In this document: in pieces, positions 1 to 8,537 of the stretch
Layout: the number at the start of each line of letters is the position of its first letter
How positions within the stretch are numbered: the first letter of the stretch is position 1
Origin: VAXT01 sp964591295
Lineage (GTDB): Bacteria > Actinomycetota > Thermoleophilia > Gaiellales > Gaiellaceae
Direction of reading: 5' to 3'
Length of the DNA: 64,000 bases
NCBI GenBank assembly: GCA_964591295.1
Contig: CAZQAG010000004.1
Coordinates: 20,565 to 84,564 of the forward strand
Notes under the pieces: model-generated
What the model was told of the DNA's origin: nothing
What the model saw: the letters and a program-made list of their open reading frames with translations, nothing else
Databases searched by the model: none
Made by a program: the position numbers and the translations under genes

Positions 1-887
1 GCGCCGGAGAAGTACGCCCGACCTGCGCTCGTGTTCTGGGTCGGCGGGCTGCCGCCCGTCGCAGCGGCTCCGATGTCGGTGAAGGAGGCCGAGCTCGAGC
101 TGTAGTAGACGTTCTGGCCGTTCGAGGTCGTGCCGCGATAGATGCGATAGCTGGCGGCGCCGGGAACGGCTGTCCAGGCGAGCTGGACGCGGCCGGCGAA
201 GCCCGGCCCGGGCAGTGTCGCGCTGACCTCGCTCGAGGCGAGCGTCTCCCCGTTGATGTTCAGCGCGGTCACCTTGTAGAAGTAGGTGCCGGGCGCGAGC
301 GAGCCGCCGGTCGTGAACGGCGTTGCGCCGAGACCGGTCGGGCTCGCCAGCGGGGGCCCGCCGCTGATCAAGCCGCCGCTTGTCTGCGTGCCGCCGGCGA
401 ACTGGAGCAGGCCGCCGGACGCGATCTCGAACGGACCGGAGTGGCCGCCGCTCTGGTACAGAATCAGGTAGCCCGGGTCGACGATGACGGTGCCGTCGTT
501 GTGGAAGACGGAGTCGACGTAGGAGGACTCGGGCGAGGGGTTCGTGCCCGTCTTCGCGTAGGTGGCGCCCGGCTCGTTCGTGAAGGTCGTGCCCGAGTTG
601 CCGTTCAGGTCGTGGTCGGCGGTGATGTTGATCCGGCCCTCGTTGTTGATGACGGCGCCGGTGTTCATGTTGAGATCACCGCTCGTCCAGTTCGTCGGGC
701 TCGCCGGCGCGACGTTGTTGTTGAACGTGCGCTGGCTCAGGGTCTTCGTCGTCCCCGCCAGCTGCAGCGAGTCGGTGACGGTGGTCGTCGTCGCCACGCT
801 CGGAGCGCTGTGCGTGCCGCCCGTCCAGTTGAAGTTGGTCGCGGTCAGGTTTCCTGAGCCGCCGAGGGTTCCGCCCGAGAGGTTGAC
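1..887. repeat. Tandem repeat copy B inside the surface protein gene
   Basis: This stretch matches 1033-1919 base for base wherever I compared it. The offset is 1,032 bp (344 codons), so the reading frame is kept. The copy may extend beyond the left edge of the window. Identity stops at 888/1920. Confidence 0.92.
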
Positions 888-3800
888 CCATTCGGGGCTC
901 ACCGGAATGTTGAAGTTCCCGATCCCGCCGGTGACGTGGAGCGTCCCGAGCGTCGTCGGGCCGTTGAAGGAGCTCGTGCCGCCTGTGATGAGGGTCGTCG
1001 GCACGTCGTAGGGGCCGTTGACGAGGATGTTGGCGCCGGAGAAGTACGCCCGACCTGCGCTCGTGTTCTGGGTCGGCGGGCTGCCGCCCGTCGCAGCGGC
1101 TCCGATGTCGGTGAAGGAGGCCGAGCTCGAGCTGTAGTAGACGTTCTGGCCGTTCGAGGTCGTGCCGCGATAGATGCGATAGCTGGCGGCGCCGGGAACG
1201 GCTGTCCAGGCGAGCTGGACGCGGCCGGCGAAGCCCGGCCCGGGCAGTGTCGCGCTGACCTCGCTCGAGGCGAGCGTCTCCCCGTTGATGTTCAGCGCGG
1301 TCACCTTGTAGAAGTAGGTGCCGGGCGCGAGCGAGCCGCCGGTCGTGAACGGCGTTGCGCCGAGACCGGTCGGGCTCGCCAGCGGGGGCCCGCCGCTGAT
1401 CAAGCCGCCGCTTGTCTGCGTGCCGCCGGCGAACTGGAGCAGGCCGCCGGACGCGATCTCGAACGGACCGGAGTGGCCGCCGCTCTGGTACAGAATCAGG
1501 TAGCCCGGGTCGACGATGACGGTGCCGTCGTTGTGGAAGACGGAGTCGACGTAGGAGGACTCGGGCGAGGGGTTCGTGCCCGTCTTCGCGTAGGTGGCGC
1601 CCGGCTCGTTCGTGAAGGTCGTGCCCGAGTTGCCGTTCAGGTCGTGGTCGGCGGTGATGTTGATCCGGCCCTCGTTGTTGATGACGGCGCCGGTGTTCAT
1701 GTTGAGATCACCGCTCGTCCAGTTCGTCGGGCTCGCCGGCGCGACGTTGTTGTTGAACGTGCGCTGGCTCAGGGTCTTCGTCGTCCCCGCCAGCTGCAGC
1801 GAGTCGGTGACGGTGGTCGTCGTCGCCACGCTCGGAGCGCTGTGCGTGCCGCCCGTCCAGTTGAAGTTGGTCGCGGTCAGGTTTCCTGAGCCGCCGAGGG
1901 TTCCGCCCGAGAGGTTGACGCTCGCAAGCGTCGTGGCGGTGTTCAGGTTCAGCGCGCCGCTGCTGATGTATGTCGTCGCCGGGTTGAACGTCCCTTCCAC
2001 GTTCACGATTCCACCGGCGACCTGGATCGCCCCGCCGCCGGCCGTTGAGCCCGCCGGCAGGTTGTAGGTCCCGCTCTCGAAGAAGAGGAGATCGTCAGTT
2101 CCGACCGCGAAGGTGCCGGGGCTCGTGCTCGTCGAGCCGTACTGGTAGAGGTCGAGCCTGCCGGACGTCACGCTCGTGCTGCCGTTGTTCGTGTACGTGA
2201 CGGCGATCTGCGCTGGGCTGGACATATTGGTGCCCGCGCTCTTCGTCACCGTGCCGTCGTTCACGAAGGCCGGAAGGTTGCTTGTCCACCACGCCATGTC
2301 GAGATCGCCCTGGATGTCGAACGTGTGGCCCGCGTTGTTGCGGAATGTCGTGTTGCCGAGGTTCAGCTGTCCGCCGGTCCAGACGGCCGGACCGTTGTTC
2401 TCGAGGTTCCGGGTCGACAGGTACTTCGTGGCCGTGCCACTGATCGTCATCCCGCCGTTGGCGAAGGTCGTCCCCCCTCCCGCCATCTGGCCGTCGGTCC
2501 AATTGAACGGCCCTGTAATCGTGAGGTCTCCGGTGCCGCCGATCAGGCCGCCACCCAGGTTGAGCGCCGGAAGTGTCGTCGCCGTATTGAGGTTGAGCGT
2601 GCCGCTGCTGATGTACGTCAGTGCCGGGTCTAGCGACCCGGCCAGGTTGACGGTGGCTCCTCCGACCTGGATCGTCCCGGCGCCGCCAGCGGTCGCGCTC
2701 GAAGGCAAGTTGTAGGTCCCGTTCTCGAACAGGAGCAGCGTGCCAGGCTCGGCCGTGAAGCTGCCGGGGCTCGTGCTCGTCGAGCCGTACTGGTAGAGGT
2801 CGAACCTGCCCGACGTCACGCTCAGGCTGCCGTTGTTCGTGAACGTGGAGGCGATCTGCGCCGGGTTGGTCATGTTGGTGCCCGCGCTCTTGGTCAGCAT
2901 GCCGTCGTTGACGAAGTGCGGCAATGCGCCCGTCCACCACACGAAGTCGAAATCGCCTTGGACGTCGAAGGTGTGGCCGGCCATGTTGGTGAAGGTCGCG
3001 CCGTTGCCGACGTTCAGCTGCCCGCCCGTCCAGATCGCCGGACCGCTGTTCTCGAGGTTGCGCGAGAGGTACTTCGTCGGCGTACCGCTGATCGTCATGC
3101 CACCGTTGGCGAAGGAGTTCCCGCTTCCGCCCAAGTGGCCATCAGTGAAGTTGAAGGGACCGGCGATCGAGAGGTCTCCCCCGCCGGCGATCGTCGTGCC
3201 GGTGAGGTTCAGGGCCGCAACCGACGAGCTCTGGGTCGTGCTCGTGACGTTGAGCGTTCCACCGGAGAGAGTCAGCGTCTCTTCGCTCGTGATCGAGAGC
3301 ACGGAGGTCGTCGTGCTGCTGAACGTGATCGCTGCGAGAGCCGTGTTCGGGATGCACACGTGACTGGTCGCGCCCGGAAGGACGTCACCGTCCCAGTTGG
3401 CCGCGTCGTGCCAGGACGCCGTCGCCGCCCCGCCGTCCCAGAACTTGTTGCCGGCGCAGCCGGTGACGCTGAAGTCGACCGTCCCATCGTCCGTGTCGCG
3501 AAGCGAGGACGCTCGCGCCTGTACCTGGTCGAGCCCTGGCGCGGTCGCGGGGACGATCCCAGAGTAGCCGCCTCCGCCGTACGGGACGATGTCGCTCGCG
3601 GCGTTCGAGCCGTCGAGCAGGACGATCTCGTCACCCGCGTCTGCAAAGTCGGACGCTCCGGAGCTCCAAGGCGCGAAAGGCGTCATGTCGGGCACGGTGA
3701 CCCTGTCGCCGGCGAGCTCGGCGTCGGCTTCCTGGCCGTACTTGTTGAAGTACGCCGTGCCGCTGCGGGCAACGACGAAGCGCTCACCCGGCGTGAGGTT

Positions 3801-4802
3801 CGTGCCGAGTGGGAACTGGTACGTCCCCTCGGGGCCATCCGGCGTCGTCTCGTCGCCGAGCTTGTAGCTGGAGATATTCAGGCCGGTGGAGGTGGCGTTC
3901 GCGACCTCGATCCACTCGGCCGCGGGATCGGTCACGTTCGTGGCGAAGGCCGAGACGACCAGGGCCCCTCGCGGCTCGCCGGCGGTTGTGAAGTGAACGT
4001 CGGTGTAGTAGCCCACCACCTGATCGGAGACCTCGTCCGCGGTGTCGAGCGCGGCGCCGGGATCGCCGTAGTCGGTGACTGCGTCGAGGGCATTCGAGAC
4101 GCCTGCTCCGCCCACGTCGAGCGTTTCGTTCGTGGCGGAGGAGCGATAGGTACTGACGGTGAGGCGAAGGGGTGTGGCCGGCGGGCCGCTGAGACCGAGG
4201 GCGCTCCACGGGACGGAGAGCTCGACGATGCCGCCGACCCCGGTGGAGACGAGGCCCGCCTGGAACGGTGGGCCTGCGACATCGGGCCAGACGTCGAGGT
4301 TGGCATTCCCGCTTCCGAGCCTGGTCTGGAGCAGGTATTCCCAACGCGCCGCGTCTGCGACCTGGGTGTCGGCGCCGCGGACGAAGTCCGTGTCGCCCGA
4401 GCCCGCGACGCGGTCGGTGTCGATCGCGACCTGGACCTGCGTCCCGTTCTCACCCGATGTCACGTCGCCGAGGTCGACGAGCATGAACAGCGTCCCGCTG
4501 GTCGCGGTATAGCGGACGCGCTCGATATCTACGCGGGCATCCGGATTGTCGAAAAACGTCCGCTCGTCGCCGGCGTCGTCCAGCCAGATGTGCTCTCCGG
4601 CCTCCGCGGCATCGCGCGCGATGATCGCCGTGTCGTCGGCAATGGGAGCGCGCGTGAACCAATCGGCCGTGTCGCCGTTGACGGTGACCGGGTGCGCGGA
4701 GGCGAGCAGCACAGGGCCGGCCAGCGCGATGAGCGCCAGGCCCAGGAATGGCAGCATGCGTCGCCCGTGCCAGCGCGTGGCTACACGGCGAAGCCCTGCC
4801 AC
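1..4802 (-). CDS. Giant secreted repeat protein with lamin-tail domain (C-terminus outside window)
   Basis: About 1,600 codons are visible and the frame is still open at position 1. I chose a GTG start because it has a strong GAGGGGAGGAG ribosome site and gives a signal peptide (basic N-terminus, LPFLGLALIALAGPVLLASA). An in-frame ATG lies 15 codons later. Residues ~45-270 resemble the N-terminal region of surface proteins (VNGDTADW start). Residues ~277-420 look like a lamin-tail domain (WIEVANATSTGLNISSYKLG). From ~450 the protein is glycine/threonine/asparagine-rich beta-solenoid-like repeats, for example TFTNNGSLSVTSGRFDLYQY. These are followed by units with a fibronectin-III-like segment (APGTYFYKVTALNINGE, SYRIYRGTTS). 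It probably acts at the cell surface as an adhesin or matrix protein; the role is inferred. The last two repeat units are almost identical at DNA level. Confidence 0.85.
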   Translation of the reverse strand, partial: MAGLRRVATRWHGRRMLPFLGLALIALAGPVLLASAHPVTVNGDTADWFTRAPIADDTAIIARDAAEAGEHIWLDDAGDERTFFDNPDARVDIERVRYTATSGTLFMLVDLGDVTSGENGTQVQVAIDTDRVAGSGDTDFVRGADTQVADAARWEYLLQTRLGSGNANLDVWPDVAGPPFQAGLVSTGVGGIVELSVPWSALGLSGPPATPLRLTVSTYRSSATNETLDVGGAGVSNALDAVTDYGDPGAALDTADEVSDQVVGYYTDVHFTTAGEPRGALVVSAFATNVTDPAAEWIEVANATSTGLNISSYKLGDETTPDGPEGTYQFPLGTNLTPGERFVVARSGTAYFNKYGQEADAELAGDRVTVPDMTPFAPWSSGASDFADAGDEIVLLDGSNAASDIVPYGGGGYSGIVPATAPGLDQVQARASSLRDTDDGTVDFSVTGCAGNKFWDGGAATASWHDAANWDGDVLPGATSHVCIPNTALAAITFSSTTTSVLSITSEETLTLSGGTLNVTSTTQSSSVAALNLTGTTIAGGGDLSIAGPFNFTDGHLGGSGNSFANGGMTISGTPTKYLSRNLENSGPAIWTGGQLNVGNGATFTNMAGHTFDVQGDFDFVWWTGALPHFVNDGMLTKSAGTNMTNPAQIASTFTNNGSLSVTSGRFDLYQYGSTSTSPGSFTAEPGTLLLFENGTYNLPSSATAGGAGTIQVGGATVNLAGSLDPALTYISSGTLNLNTATTLPALNLGGGLIGGTGDLTITGPFNWTDGQMAGGGTTFANGGMTISGTATKYLSTRNLENNGPAVWTGGQLNLGNTTFRNNAGHTFDIQGDLDMAWWTSNLPAFVNDGTVTKSAGTNMSSPAQIAVTYTNNGSTSVTSGRLDLYQYGSTSTSPGTFAVGTDDLLFFESGTYNLPAGSTAGGGAIQVAGGIVNVEGTFNPATTYISSGALNLNTATTLASVNLSGGTLGGSGNLTATNFNWTGGTHSAPSVATTTTVTDSLQLAGTTKTLSQRTFNNNVAPASPTNWTSGDLNMNTGAVINNEGRINITADHDLNGNSGTTFTNEPGATYAKTGTNPSPESSYVDSVFHNDGTVIVDPGYLILYQSGGHSGPFEIASGGLLQFAGGTQTSGGLISGGPPLASPTGLGATPFTTGGSLAPGTYFYKVTALNINGETLASSEVSATLPGPGFAGRVQLAWTAVPGAASYRIYRGTTSNGQNVYYSSSSASFTDIGAAATGGSPPTQNTSAGRAYFSGANILVNGPYDVPTTLITGGTSSFNGPTTLGTLHVTGGIGNFNIPVSPEWVNLSGGTLGGSGNLTATNFNWTGGTHSAPSVATTTTVTDSLQLAGTTKTLSQRTFNNNVAPASPTNWTSGDLNMNTGAVINNEGRINITADHDLNGNSGTTFTNEPGATYAKTGTNPSPESSYVDSVFHNDGTVIVDPGYLILYQSGGHSGPFEIASGGLLQFAGGTQTSGGLISGGPPLASPTGLGATPFTTGGSLAPGTYFYKVTALNINGETLASSEVSATLPGPGFAGRVQLAWTAVPGAASYRIYRGTTSNGQNVYYSSSSASFTDIGAAATGGSPPTQNTSAGRAYFSG
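1033..1919. repeat. Tandem repeat copy A inside the surface protein gene
   Basis: Partner of 1-887. The near-identity indicates a recent duplication or gene conversion. The repeat encodes a beta-solenoid segment plus a fibronectin-III-like segment. Confidence 0.92.
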
Positions 4803-4995
4803 AGAAAAACTCCTCCCCTCGATACCAATCCCCTCCGAAACTGGGTTGCTATATGAAGACTTGCAAGGGCGGGGTCGGGCTTCAATAGGTCGCTCGGCCC
4901 ATCCTTGGGCCCGATGTGTCCTAATGAGCTCGCTCTCCCCACCGTGCCCTCAGGACGCGGCATCGGCGGGAAATCTTCCTGGGCTAGGCCGTGCG

Positions 4996-5070
4996 TCGAA
5001 GCTCGAACTCTTCGCCCGCGGCAAGGTACGCCCCGGCTGGACCGCGTGGGGGAACGAGGTCGAGCAGTGA
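4996..5070 (+). pseudogene. Tail remnant of a ParB-MT-A70 methylase gene
   Basis: The frame ends in SKLELFARGKVRPGWTAWGN followed by EVEQ and a stop. This matches the last ~24 residues of the complete ParB-MT-A70 protein encoded at 25350-26462 (LELFARGRPRPGWTAWGNEV). Nothing upstream in the frame resembles the rest of the gene, so only the 3' tip survives. Its stop overlaps the excisionase start exactly as in the complete copy, which shows that this module is a 5'-truncated duplicate. Confidence 0.8.
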
Positions 5071-5291
5071 GCGAGCGCCTTCTCACGGCGGGCGAGGTCG
5101 CCGAGCTGCTCGCCGTGCCCGTCTCCTGGGTCCGGGAGGCGACGCGCGCCGGCCGTCTCCCCCACGTTTGCCTCGGCCGCTACCGCCGCTACGAGGCGGA
5201 CGCGATCGACGCTTGGCTTACCGAGCAGCGCGGGGGTCCAGCGCTCGTTCGACGTCGACTGGACATCTCGCGCGAGACGAGCTTGGAATGA
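5067..5291 (+). CDS. Excisionase-family HTH protein, copy 1
   Basis: A 74-residue DNA-binding protein of the excisionase / MerR-like HTH family. The fold is shown by LLTAGEVAELLAVPVSWVRE, then GRLPHVCLGRYRRYEADAID. The GTG start overlaps the upstream methylase tail as GTGA. The integrase follows 4 bp after the stop, so the two are almost surely co-transcribed. Family members bend DNA near attachment sites and set the direction of integrase recombination. It is nearly identical in plan to the copy at 26459-26683, which has the same length and conserved core but an ATG start. Confidence 0.9.
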   Translation: MSERLLTAGEVAELLAVPVSWVREATRAGRLPHVCLGRYRRYEADAIDAWLTEQRGGPALVRRRLDISRETSLE

Positions 5292-5295
5292 GGCC

Positions 5296-6489
5296 ATGAA
5301 CGCCCGCAACGGCAGCGGTAGCGGCAAATGGGGCCGCGTGTGGCGCTACGAGGGCACACGTGGTGTCGTTTGGCGGATCCGCTACCGGGATGCCGCCGGG
5401 CGGCGTGTGCTCGAGACGCTCGGCCGTGAGCCCGAGTGGGACCGCAAGCGGGCCGAGGTCGAGCTGCGCAGGCGTCTGGTCGACGTCGAGCGCGACGGCT
5501 ACCGAAAGCCGGAGAAGATCATCTTCGCCGCCTTCGCTGAGCGCTGGCTTACTGAGTATCTGCCGGGCAGGAACCTGAAGCCGACGACGGTCAAGAACTC
5601 GATCTCGGTGCGCCGGCATCTCGTCCCCTTCTTCGGTGGCTACGAGCTGAGCGACCTCGAGCAGCATCCGGAGCTGTTCGACCGCTTCGTCGCCACCAAG
5701 CTGAAGAGTGGCCTCTCGGCGAAGTCGGTCGGGAACACGCTCACCGATATGCGGCTCGTCCTAAAGCAGGCGGTGCGCCAGCGGCTGATCCGCGCGAACC
5801 CGGTCGACGACGTCGAGCGCCCGCGCTGCGAGCCACCGGAGATGCAGGTCCTGAGCGAGGCCGAGATCGCGCGGCTCTGGAGCGCCTACGGCGAGCTGGA
5901 GCGGGAGGCAAGCGAAGAAGAGCGGCCCTGGTGGCAGCTCGCGCGCGCGATCACCTTCGTCGGGCTCGGGACGGCGATGCGTCGCGGTGAGCTGCTCGGG
6001 CTGCGCTGGAGCGATGTGCGAATGCTTGACGGCGTCGTCCAGGTGCGCGAGGCCTTCGTCGACGGCCACTTCACGACGCCGAAGAGCCGCTCCTCGCGGC
6101 GCCTGATCGAGCTCGGGCCGCGGACACGCGAGCTACTGGCGCAGCGCTGGCAGGAGACGGCTTTCCGTGACGAGCGCGACCTCGTCTTCTGCCACCCGAC
6201 GAAGGGGACGCCGCTCGATGCGAGCAAGCTCGCCCGCGTCTACCTCCACCCGGCCCTCCGCCGCGCTGGGATCACGAAGCCGTTCCGGCCTTTCCATGAC
6301 CTCCGGCACACGGCACTCACCCACGAGGCTGCTGCAGGCAATCCGATGGCCTACGTGCAGCTCAAGGCCGGGCACTCGCAGAGCGCGATCACTGAGCGGT
6401 ACATCCACGCCGCCCAAGTGCTGTTTCCCGGCGCGGCAGCGAAAGGCGAGGAGCGAATGTTCGCGGGGCGCGCCGACGCGGCGGACTAG
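5296..6489 (+). CDS. Tyrosine recombinase / phage-type integrase, copy 1
   Basis: A 397-residue integrase. An SAM-like core-binding region (FAERWLTEYLPGRNLKPTTV) precedes a catalytic domain carrying the first arginine (GTAMRRGELLGLRWSDV), HDLRHTALTHE, the GH of LKAGHSQSAITERYIHAA, and the final tyrosine in that last motif. All catalytic residues appear present. It is nearly identical to the integrase at 26688-27908 but lacks one codon in the core-binding region (KNSISV versus KNYTISV) and has a different C-terminal tail. No attachment-like site follows directly; two cargo genes come first and the first junction begins at 8297. It probably recombines the junction sites of this array, which is inferred. 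Confidence 0.95.
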   Translation: MNARNGSGSGKWGRVWRYEGTRGVVWRIRYRDAAGRRVLETLGREPEWDRKRAEVELRRRLVDVERDGYRKPEKIIFAAFAERWLTEYLPGRNLKPTTVKNSISVRRHLVPFFGGYELSDLEQHPELFDRFVATKLKSGLSAKSVGNTLTDMRLVLKQAVRQRLIRANPVDDVERPRCEPPEMQVLSEAEIARLWSAYGELEREASEEERPWWQLARAITFVGLGTAMRRGELLGLRWSDVRMLDGVVQVREAFVDGHFTTPKSRSSRRLIELGPRTRELLAQRWQETAFRDERDLVFCHPTKGTPLDASKLARVYLHPALRRAGITKPFRPFHDLRHTALTHEAAAGNPMAYVQLKAGHSQSAITERYIHAAQVLFPGAAAKGEERMFAGRADAAD

Positions 6490-6521
6490 GCTCCCTTCCA
6501 AGGCTCCTAGACTGCGCCGCC

Positions 6522-7649
6522 ATGGCGGAACTTTCGGATCTGCTGGCATTGCTCTCTCGGGCGAGCGACAGCTTTAGCACCCTTCGGACGACGATCCGAT
6601 GCTCGCGCGACGAGGAGAAGTACATGGAGGCCTGGGATCGGCACTGGGAGCGCCAGGCGCAGGAAGGCGGTGGCGGAGTGACCCTCGTGCTCGTCGGAGA
6701 CGATGACGAGCCAAGCCCGGCGACGAGCGAAGCAACGGTTCGTCTTTGGATCGAGCAACCTGCTCGGTTTCGCGAGGAGTACGAAGGCGCATGGGGAGAT
6801 CAGGTGGCCGTCTCCGACGGGCAGACCCTCTGGCGAAGAGTCCCGCGGCTAGGGGTCCTGCGCGAGGACGCGTCCGAGGCTGCCGGATCTCTTTTCGCCC
6901 AGCTTCTCATTGATCCGGCACCCCTTCTCCCGGGACTCGAGCTCGACCTGCTCGAGGAGACTCAGCAAGCTGGCCGTGTCGCGCATCGTGTGCGAGGCAT
7001 GCCGCAACGAGTGTTCTGGCATGACCTGTTTGGGCTTGCGCCAGGAGCCGATGAATACATGCTCTTGATCGATGCCGAGCGCGGGATCCTCCTTCGTGCC
7101 GCCGCGCTGCTAAACGGCGAGGAGTTTGCCGTAAGCGAGGTCGACGAGGTTGCTTTCGACGAAGAATTGCCGCCCGAGCGCTTCGTCTTGAAGCTCGCCC
7201 CTGGGGAGCGGGTTCGCACACACGAGGACTTGGCTGAGCACTTCCCGGAGGAGGTGACGCTCGAAGAGGCGGTCCTCCGCGCTTCGTTCACCGTCTGGGT
7301 TCCCCAGATACGACGAGGCTGGGACTCAGAGGTCCGCTACGGACGCCCGAGCGAGGACTACCCGACGCCGGAGACCGTCTATCTCCACTACTTCAGCGAG
7401 AAGAAAGGTCAGCTGAGCATCACCGAGACGGCGCGGGACGTGAAGCGAGGCAGGAGCTGGGAGCAGGTCGATCGTGACGGTCAGGAGTACCGCGTCTGGC
7501 ACGACAGTGGACGGCCACGCATGCCGACTCTCGTTCGTATCCACAAGGAGGGAACCAGCATCGAGCTCGAATCCAGTGACCTCGACCGAGACGAGCTTTT
7601 CGAGATCGCAAATTCACTCAAGCCCGCAACGAACCACTCTTCTTCATGA
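6522..7649 (+). CDS. LolA-like domain protein, long form
   Basis: I do not recognise a named gene. This 375-residue acidic protein has no signal peptide (MAELSDLLALLSRASDSFST). Residues ~1-235 have the pattern of LolA/RseB-like lipid-carrier folds in Actinobacteria: SVxT-type start (FSTLRTTIR), a central VSDGQTLWR, then LLIDPAPLLPGLELDLLEE and DAERGILLRAAALLNGEEF. Residues ~240-375 form a second domain with SITETARD and EYRVWHD. It lies 32 bp after the integrase, and its stop overlaps the next start (ATGA). That next gene is a paralogue of its N-terminal half. Lipid or envelope binding is only a fold-level guess. Confidence 0.7.
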   Translation: MAELSDLLALLSRASDSFSTLRTTIRCSRDEEKYMEAWDRHWERQAQEGGGGVTLVLVGDDDEPSPATSEATVRLWIEQPARFREEYEGAWGDQVAVSDGQTLWRRVPRLGVLREDASEAAGSLFAQLLIDPAPLLPGLELDLLEETQQAGRVAHRVRGMPQRVFWHDLFGLAPGADEYMLLIDAERGILLRAAALLNGEEFAVSEVDEVAFDEELPPERFVLKLAPGERVRTHEDLAEHFPEEVTLEEAVLRASFTVWVPQIRRGWDSEVRYGRPSEDYPTPETVYLHYFSEKKGQLSITETARDVKRGRSWEQVDRDGQEYRVWHDSGRPRMPTLVRIHKEGTSIELESSDLDRDELFEIANSLKPATNHSSS

Positions 7650-8290
7650 ACGACCTCGGCGCGGCGCTCGCTCTCCTGCTGGACGCGCGTAACCGGTACT
7701 CGACGGTGCGTGCGGTCATCCGGAATGTCTTTACTCCCCTTCCTGGGGTAGCCGAAGGTCAAGGCGACGAGGCCGTCACACGTGAGGAGTACGTCACACG
7801 GATTTGGCTCGCCACCCCCGATCGGTTGCGCGTGGAGACAGAGGAAGATGGGGCTGGATGGAGCATCGGCATTCGGGACGGCGCCACCTGGTGGGCTGTC
7901 GACAGCGACGGGAGTCGTCACTCCAACGTCCACGAACCCGACGTCGGCAGTGACATAGGTGACAGCACGGCGCTTCTTTTTGACCCTGCTCCACTAGCGG
8001 GTGCGCTCAAGCTCGAGCTCATCGAAGAGGCCGAGCTCCTTGGACGACGAGTCATCCGCATACGAGGCGCTCGCCGGCCCAATGTCCTGACGACGGACTT
8101 TGAGCTCGACGAGCTGGAACCCGAGGACGAACTCGAACTCGACGTGGACGCCGAGCGTGGGGTCCTCCTGCGCCGCCGCTCGGAGCATCGAGGCCACGAA
8201 TGGTTCCTTCAGGAGGCCGTCGACATTGCCTTCGACGAGGAGTTCGACCCGAAGACGTTCACCCTGAGCCGGACGGAGGGCCAACCCTGA
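7646..8290 (+). CDS. LolA-like domain protein, short paralogue
   Basis: A 214-residue protein translationally coupled to the preceding gene by an ATGA overlap. It parallels that gene's first half: LLDARNRYSTVRAVIRN, IRDGATWWAVDSD, LLFDPAPLAGALKLELIEE, DAERGVLLRRRSEHRGHEWF, and VDIAFDEEFDPKTFTLSRT. It lacks the second domain and has no export signal. The stop lies 7 bp before the arm of the next junction, as for other cassette genes here. Function unknown. Confidence 0.7.
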   Translation: MNDLGAALALLLDARNRYSTVRAVIRNVFTPLPGVAEGQGDEAVTREEYVTRIWLATPDRLRVETEEDGAGWSIGIRDGATWWAVDSDGSRHSNVHEPDVGSDIGDSTALLFDPAPLAGALKLELIEEAELLGRRVIRIRGARRPNVLTTDFELDELEPEDELELDVDAERGVLLRRRSEHRGHEWFLQEAVDIAFDEEFDPKTFTLSRTEGQP

Positions 8291-8296
8291 CTTCCG

Positions 8297-8530
<234 letters not shown>

Positions 8531-8537
8531 CTTCGGC

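Noticed and set aside
2916..4856. Long plus-strand open frame opposite the surface protein
   Set aside because: Arg/Val/Gly-rich composition typical of the antisense frame of a GC-rich gene. The minus-strand frame gives a signal peptide, lamin-tail domain and repeats.
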